From Halichondria panicea (Eukaryota > Porifera > Demospongiae > Suberitida > Halichondriidae), in NCBI RefSeq assembly GCF_963675165.1, contig NC_087377.1:17622018-17686017 (forward strand): a stretch of DNA of 64,000 nucleotides. The letters run 5' to 3'. Under the pieces are notes generated by a model, which saw only the letters and a list, made by a program, of their open reading frames with translations, had not been told where the DNA came from and made no database searches. Positions 60,401-64,000 of the stretch are shown piece after piece. The first letter of the stretch is position 1. Each line of letters starts with the position of its first letter. Both the position numbers and the translations under genes were made by a program.

Positions 60401-61237
60401 TGTACGAAAATATACCACATTGACGACAAGTTGCTAAAAAATTACCGCAATCAGATCACCCCACTGCACCAGCTCACCGAGGTATCCACCCTGCACACAC
60501 AGAGGTGTCACATGACATACAGCACGGCATCACATGACATACAGCACGCATCACATGACATACAGCACACATCACATGACATACAGCACGCATCAAATGA
60601 CATACAGCACTCATCACATGACTTATAACCACCTTGTAGGCGTTATGAGCAAAATCGTAAGCACTGTACTCAGACAGCAGTCCCGGGAATAATAAGATCT
60701 TCTGAGGACGAGTAAATAGATATCCCATCTCCATGGCAACGGCCTTCTGAGCGTGTTCCCATGACAACGCTAGTCTGCAAAAAAATAATAGTCACTATAA
60801 TTATAATCATTTATGCAGTTGTCATGGTGATGCTCACCGCATAATTCTTTCGCCAATCCATTTTAATTTGATACCTTGGTCAGTGAACATGTGAGATTTT
60901 ACGAGAGATGTCATGTGATTTAAACCCTGTGCTCTGATTGGTTGATGCTCTCTCGGGCTACGATTGACTAGAGAGGGTGGGTTTGAACTTTGACCTGGTA
61001 CGACATCAAGAGGAATTTCCGACGGCTGTGTGTGCAAAAGGAGAAGACAAAGGCAGACGTACACGAGACCTGTGTGATGTGTGTGCCGTGTGGGTGGAGG
61101 TGTGTGTGTGTGTGGCCGGGGAGGAGGTGATTGTATGATATTAAATTGACAATAGGTAGTGTAGATCTACACTTCACATTCTCACCAGTGATGAACAGCC
61201 ACTTGAGCTCCCTGGGTATAGTGGGGCGAGGCATCAT
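53817..61237 (-). CDS. MGAT5: MGAT5-like beta-1,6-N-acetylglucosaminyltransferase with inserted F5/8C (fucolectin-like) domain
   Basis: Seventeen exons read from 61237 down: 61186-61237, 60838-61069, 60633-60774, 60446-60490, 60154-60229, 59707-59786, 59602-59644, 59107-59381, 58761-58828, 58649-58698, 57966-58129, 57600-57707, 57018-57257, 56409-56595, 55813-56047, 55045-55188, 53817-53886. Phases agree throughout, giving about 736 residues. Met at 61237 opens a short cytosolic end and a type II anchor (LFITGLVYVCLCLLLL), as for a Golgi enzyme. Family landmarks: GGYLGELVQWGDLIA, CRIRVLDSFGTEP, FPHTPDNSFLGFV, KLFVGLGFPYDGPGPLEALA, HGCVFLQPSFTPPHSGLN, and C-terminal YQRLCPCRKFTKGQVA. After LSHQNFC (about residue 462) lies an extra domain to about 603: DLALGRPAYSSS, AVDGLPDEDSCFW, HWWSVDLEDE, CGVEVFGG. 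The enzyme adds the beta-1,6 branch of N-glycans. The final exon join is the least certain. Confidence 0.85.
53997..54385 (-). repeat. About 75-bp satellite array with palindromic end, in the last MGAT5 intron
   Basis: About five units containing CATAGCATGTGTTTGGACCT and GCAGGCCACCCTCTATAATA. At the left edge the unit is met head-to-head by an inverted copy (CTGGCTGTATTATAGAGGGT at 54010), making a palindrome over about 54009-54095. The same unit forms an array at 62568-62818. Confidence 0.85.
54687..54852. mobile_element. Two tandem small foldback elements
   Basis: TTAGCCTC(A/G)TTCCCAGGCCGATT pairs with AGACAAAT(T/G)GGCCTGG...CCAGGCTAGG, at 54687-54770 and again at 54778-54852. Core CATGTAACGCTAGGTATAGA in both. 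Same family as 22019 and 48493. Confidence 0.75.
55480..55660. repeat. Element inverted relative to 59985-60085
   Basis: CACTGGTCGGTGGTGGTGGTTGG at 55484 and GGCCTAGTTTACCACA at 55559 have complements near 60044 and 60020. Two copies of one element therefore lie in opposite orientation in different MGAT5 introns. No coding sequence. Confidence 0.55.
56748..57005. repeat. CA/C-rich simple repeat in an MGAT5 intron
   Basis: Alternating (CA)n and C6-C12 runs, e.g. CACACACAAACACCCCCC, immediately 3' of exon 13 on the minus strand. Confidence 0.9.
57261..57479. repeat. (GT)n tract ending in an 18-base G run
   Basis: Begins right at the acceptor of MGAT5 exon 13 (in gene orientation a long CA pyrimidine/purine tract ahead of the exon) and ends in about 18 consecutive G at 57461-57478. 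Confidence 0.95.
58318..58545. mobile_element. Foldback element in an MGAT5 intron
   Basis: GATTTTATAGTTTTCTGAAAGCTT at about 58330 pairs with AAGCTTTCAGAAAATCATAA at about 58512. Further related sequence (AGCTTTTAGAAAACCACGAA) is at 62451. Non-coding; family assignment tentative. Confidence 0.45.
60505..60625. repeat. 20-bp tandem repeat, about 6 copies
   Basis: Unit CATCACATGACATACAGCAC in the MGAT5 intron after exon 3. Confidence 0.9.
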
Positions 61238-61429
61238 CACAGCCTATAGCTATACCTGCATGCGTGCATCCTATATACAATATGCATGCAGTACACTAGC
61301 TAGCTAGCTCAGCATGATATGCATGTCAGTGTAGTTACATCAAGTTACTTAGGAATTTTAATTTCAATATTTCTTTTATTATGAACTACTTTTCGCACAA
61401 TTAGAAAACCACAAATTATTAATTTTAAC

Positions 61430-61468
<39 letters not shown>

Positions 61469-61510
61469 TTTTGGGTACATTTATAAGCACTATAATAGTA
61501 GTTTAAAGAA
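61238..61510. other. Upstream region of MGAT5 / downstream of SGK
   Basis: 273 bp between two minus-strand genes in head-to-tail order. It holds a (CA)n tract at 61434-61465 and would include the MGAT5 promoter if no earlier exon exists. Confidence 0.5.
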
Positions 61511-62210
61511 TTAAGTCAGTTCCGGTTGCGTCGAGGGCACGTACGAGAATCCAGCAAATGTATCGTCAGCCACACTCACGGACACGCCCACTGTCCCGTG
61601 CTTCGGAGGAGAGGGTGTGTCCGAAATAGCCTCATTTGTAAACTCCGAGTCAATATTTTTGAGATCGAAGGCGTCCTTTACTCGAGGGTTAAACGGAGGC
61701 TCCAATCTCTTGTTCAACAGGTCGTCCCAATTTATTGACCGGAAAAATGGGTGAGCTTTGATGTCTTCGTCGTCGCCTATCCCAGAGCCTAGTCTCATGT
61801 TCTTGTCTTTTTGTAGCAATCCTTCGAGCATGTTTCGTGCACTTGGAGTAATATGCGGTCGTAGCTGAAGAGGTTTGTGCAAAATGTTGTCGTACATTTG
61901 AGCAACATCACGAGAATAAAACGGTGGGAGCCCATACAGCATTTCGTATGTGACCACACCCAGACACCACCAGTCGACGCTCCGACCATACAGCTGTTTT
62001 CTGAGTACTTCCGGAGCTAGATACTCCGGGGTACCACAAAATGTGGAGGTGGTTTCGCCGAAACTCAAATTTTCTTTGCATAGCCCGAAATCTGTCAGTA
62101 TGATGTGGCCCTTTGAATCTAGTAGGATGTTCTCTGGTTTGAGATCTCGATAGATGATGTTGAGCCGATGTAGGTAGCCCAGGGCAGATATGATCTCAGC
62201 AGCATAGAAC
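61511..62210 (-). CDS. SGK: SGK-family AGC kinase, last exon (partial)
   Basis: One exon from an AG acceptor at 62211 to TAA at 61511-61513, about 232 residues covering the kinase C-lobe and C-terminal tail. The N-lobe must lie beyond the right edge. Motifs: [14 protein letters not shown], catalytic loop [20 protein letters not shown], activation loop [14 protein letters not shown] with the PDK1-site Thr, [31 protein letters not shown], and hydrophobic motif FAGFSYVP with the TORC2-site Ser. The LCKEN...FAGFSY combination fits SGK better than AKT (DFGLCKEG) or S6K. It acts downstream of PI3K in ion transport, survival and growth control in animals. I cannot tell which vertebrate SGK paralogue it is closest to; a pre-duplication orthologue is likely. 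Confidence 0.9.
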
Positions 62211-62567
62211 CTGTATAAAGGGATATATCACGTTGTCAAGTTTACAAGGGTGTAATAAAAGTCATACAGCTAGTCACTTCCGTGTTATTATGATTTTTAT
62301 TGCACGGTCGAGGCATGATTTGGTAAAGGGTCGTCGTGGTATATAAAACACATACAGTGTATATAGCATGAGAATCCTCGTATTTCATGCTATATACCAT
62401 TTCATAAAACACTCGGTATCATGCTGTATCTATTATAGCATTGAAAGATAAGCTTTTAGAAAACCACGAAATCATTAAAATTGGAGCATCAGAACACAAG
62501 TTCCGACTGTAAAGATATGCTACACATTTAAAGCAATGGCAAAATCACTGTACATGGTTTTATATCT

Positions 62568-62818
62568 TTGGGGCCCATTAACCTGGCTGTATTATAGAGG
62601 GTGGCCTGCTAACACAGGTCCAAACACATGCTATGGAGAGACTTTGGGGGCATGTCTGTATTATTATAGAGGGTGGCCTGCTAACACAGGTCCAAACACA
62701 TGCTATGGAGAGACTTTGGGGGCATGTCTGTATTATTATAGAGGGTGGCCTGCTAACAAAGGTCCAAACACATGCTATGGAGAGACTTTGGGGGCATGTC
62801 TGTATTATTATAGAGGGT
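62568..62818 (+). repeat. About 73-bp satellite array, same family as 53997-54385
   Basis: Just over three units containing TAGAGGGTGGCCTGCTAACA and CATGCTATGGAGAGACTTTG. Opposite orientation to the array in the last MGAT5 intron. Confidence 0.9.
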
Positions 62819-63127
62819 AGACAGGCTTCACTGTAAATGATATGTATTCTATTTTACGGAATATTTGCATGAAAGCTATCAATTACTCAAGCAGCCTCAA
62901 CTGTAACAGATCAGTGTGTATAGTACCACACTGCTATAAGTTGGAGGGCCAGCCATAAGCACATACCATTATGTATACTGGTAGTTGGTAGTCTCAAATA
63001 TCCCCACACAGAGTTTCAGTGACATTAGAAGAATGTTCAATGTTTGAACATTCTCTATTTTATTCCTACACAACACATAAACACTGGTAACCAAGGTCAA
63101 CACTGGGTTAGATCACAGCTCACAATT

Positions 63128-63338
63128 ACCGTATAGCGGGTAATTTTCGGGGGGGACGAAATATTCGTGGTTCAGTAATATTGAGACATTTCGTGGGTAA
63201 TATTTTCGTGGTTGGAGCTTGCACTGCAGGTAAAGGTAGGCAAGGTCGCTTCATTCGTGGGCAAAATATTCGTGGTCAGACCTTCAACCACGAAAACCAC
63301 GAATATTTTGCCCCACGAAAATTACCCGCTATACGGTA
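63128..63338. mobile_element. MITE (GGGTAATTTTCG family)
   Basis: Ends ACCGTATAGCGGGTAATTTTCG and CGAAAATTACCCGCTATACGGT form a near-perfect inverted repeat; the interior has repeated TTCGTGGT motifs. A relative is at 32312-32508. Confidence 0.85.
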
Positions 63339-64000
63339 TAGAGGGTTCAAAATATGCAGGGGGGCCTGGGGGGGAGGTTGTAGGGCTTACACAAAACACA
63401 CAAACACTCGTATAACTATAGTAACCAGCCCAAGGCCAACATCACAACTTGCTATATAATAAGTTATAAATATGCAAGGAGGGAAAGGTTTTACAAGGCT
63501 TGAAATGCACAGTTAAAGAATTAAGGTCATGAGAGCTAGCTAAGTAGATATAGAAGCGCTTCTTAACAAGGGATTCAATGGCACATGTATATATAGTTTA
63601 CTTCATTTTAAGATTTCGAAATCTTAACCCTTTAACCGTCGGATTCTTAATTAACAGTGAAGTGAAATGTCTGTAAATTCTCTATCGGGTTTCCAGAGCA
63701 ATAAAATGCCTAGCAACCATATACCAATAGAATGCCCATACAACAAGGAATAAAATGGTGCAACATGTGTTGCCATAACGACCACGGTTATTACGCTCAC
63801 CCGTTTTTATCATTTTAAATGCTTGGCCAGTGGTGAGATAAAATCCAAAAAATTTCTTTTATGGATCAGCCTATCATATGGTATAAAGGCTTGACTAAGC
63901 TTGATTTTCACATCATATGAATGTAACAGTGCTAAGATATATCAATTTGAAGTACAATACGTACATGTATTACTATATCCGTGAACGATCTATGAAATTT

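Larger units (their letters stand above)
62211..64000. other. SGK intron with repeats
   Basis: No kinase N-lobe exon recognised on the minus strand. Holds a satellite array, a MITE and otherwise anonymous AT-rich sequence. Confidence 0.6.

Noticed and set aside
1-64000. tRNA, rRNA or snRNA genes
   Set aside because: I looked for cloverleaf-type and other familiar RNA patterns by eye and saw none. A covariance-model scan would be decisive.

Overview
The window is animal nuclear DNA, almost certainly from a sponge (demosponge-like). Genes have many short exons with GT/AG introns, the DNA is AT-rich, and it is packed with short inverted-repeat elements. The proteins are metazoan: adhesion GPCRs with HRM, GAIN and GPS regions, an SGK-type kinase, an MGAT5-type glycosyltransferase, LRRC58 and CTU1. 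An Amphimedon-like haplosclerid is my best guess. It rests on the style of the repeats and gene families, not on any database comparison.

Region 1 (1-45.9 kb) is a tandemly duplicated, heavily rearranged cluster of cell-surface receptors. The core module is a secreted ectodomain made of an IgGFc-binding-type domain (FCGBP N-terminal type) followed by one EGF-like motif. In copies A (13.1-21.3 kb) and B (25.5-33.1 kb) it joins an HRM domain, a GAIN/GPS region and seven adhesion-GPCR helices. In copy C (37.6-40.1 kb) the same ectodomain joins two sushi domains, one membrane helix and a short tyrosine-containing tail. A partial sushi/TM copy lies at 1-569. At 42.5-45.9 kb a fourth copy has been spliced in frame into a DBH/MOXD1-like copper monooxygenase gene and ends in a tail taken from a fibronectin-III receptor. 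Every exon phase in that chimera is compatible. The cluster also holds an interrupted FN3 receptor (1.9-3.7 kb), an intracellular vWA/papain-like/zinc-ribbon protein (4.4-6.7 kb) and a secreted Calx-beta protein cut short by rearrangement (7.9-9.4 kb). Copies of a shared upstream block precede each receptor. Relics of the Calx promoter, the GPCR last exon and the CTU1 3' end mark the duplication breakpoints.

Region 2 (46-64 kb) is a conserved housekeeping block. It has a LINE endonuclease fragment, CTU1 (-) and LRRC58 (+) sharing a divergent promoter of about 300 bp, a 17-exon MGAT5-like gene (-) with an inserted F5/8C/fucolectin-like domain, and the last exon of an SGK-family kinase (-). A 45-bp minisatellite of about 1.5 kb fills much of the LRRC58 intron. 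A satellite of about 75 bp occurs in both the MGAT5 and SGK introns.

I inferred exon joins by eye from splice sites, reading phase and alignment between paralogous copies. They are strongest for copies A, B and C, the chimera, MGAT5 and LRRC58. I saw no rRNA, tRNA or CRISPR array.
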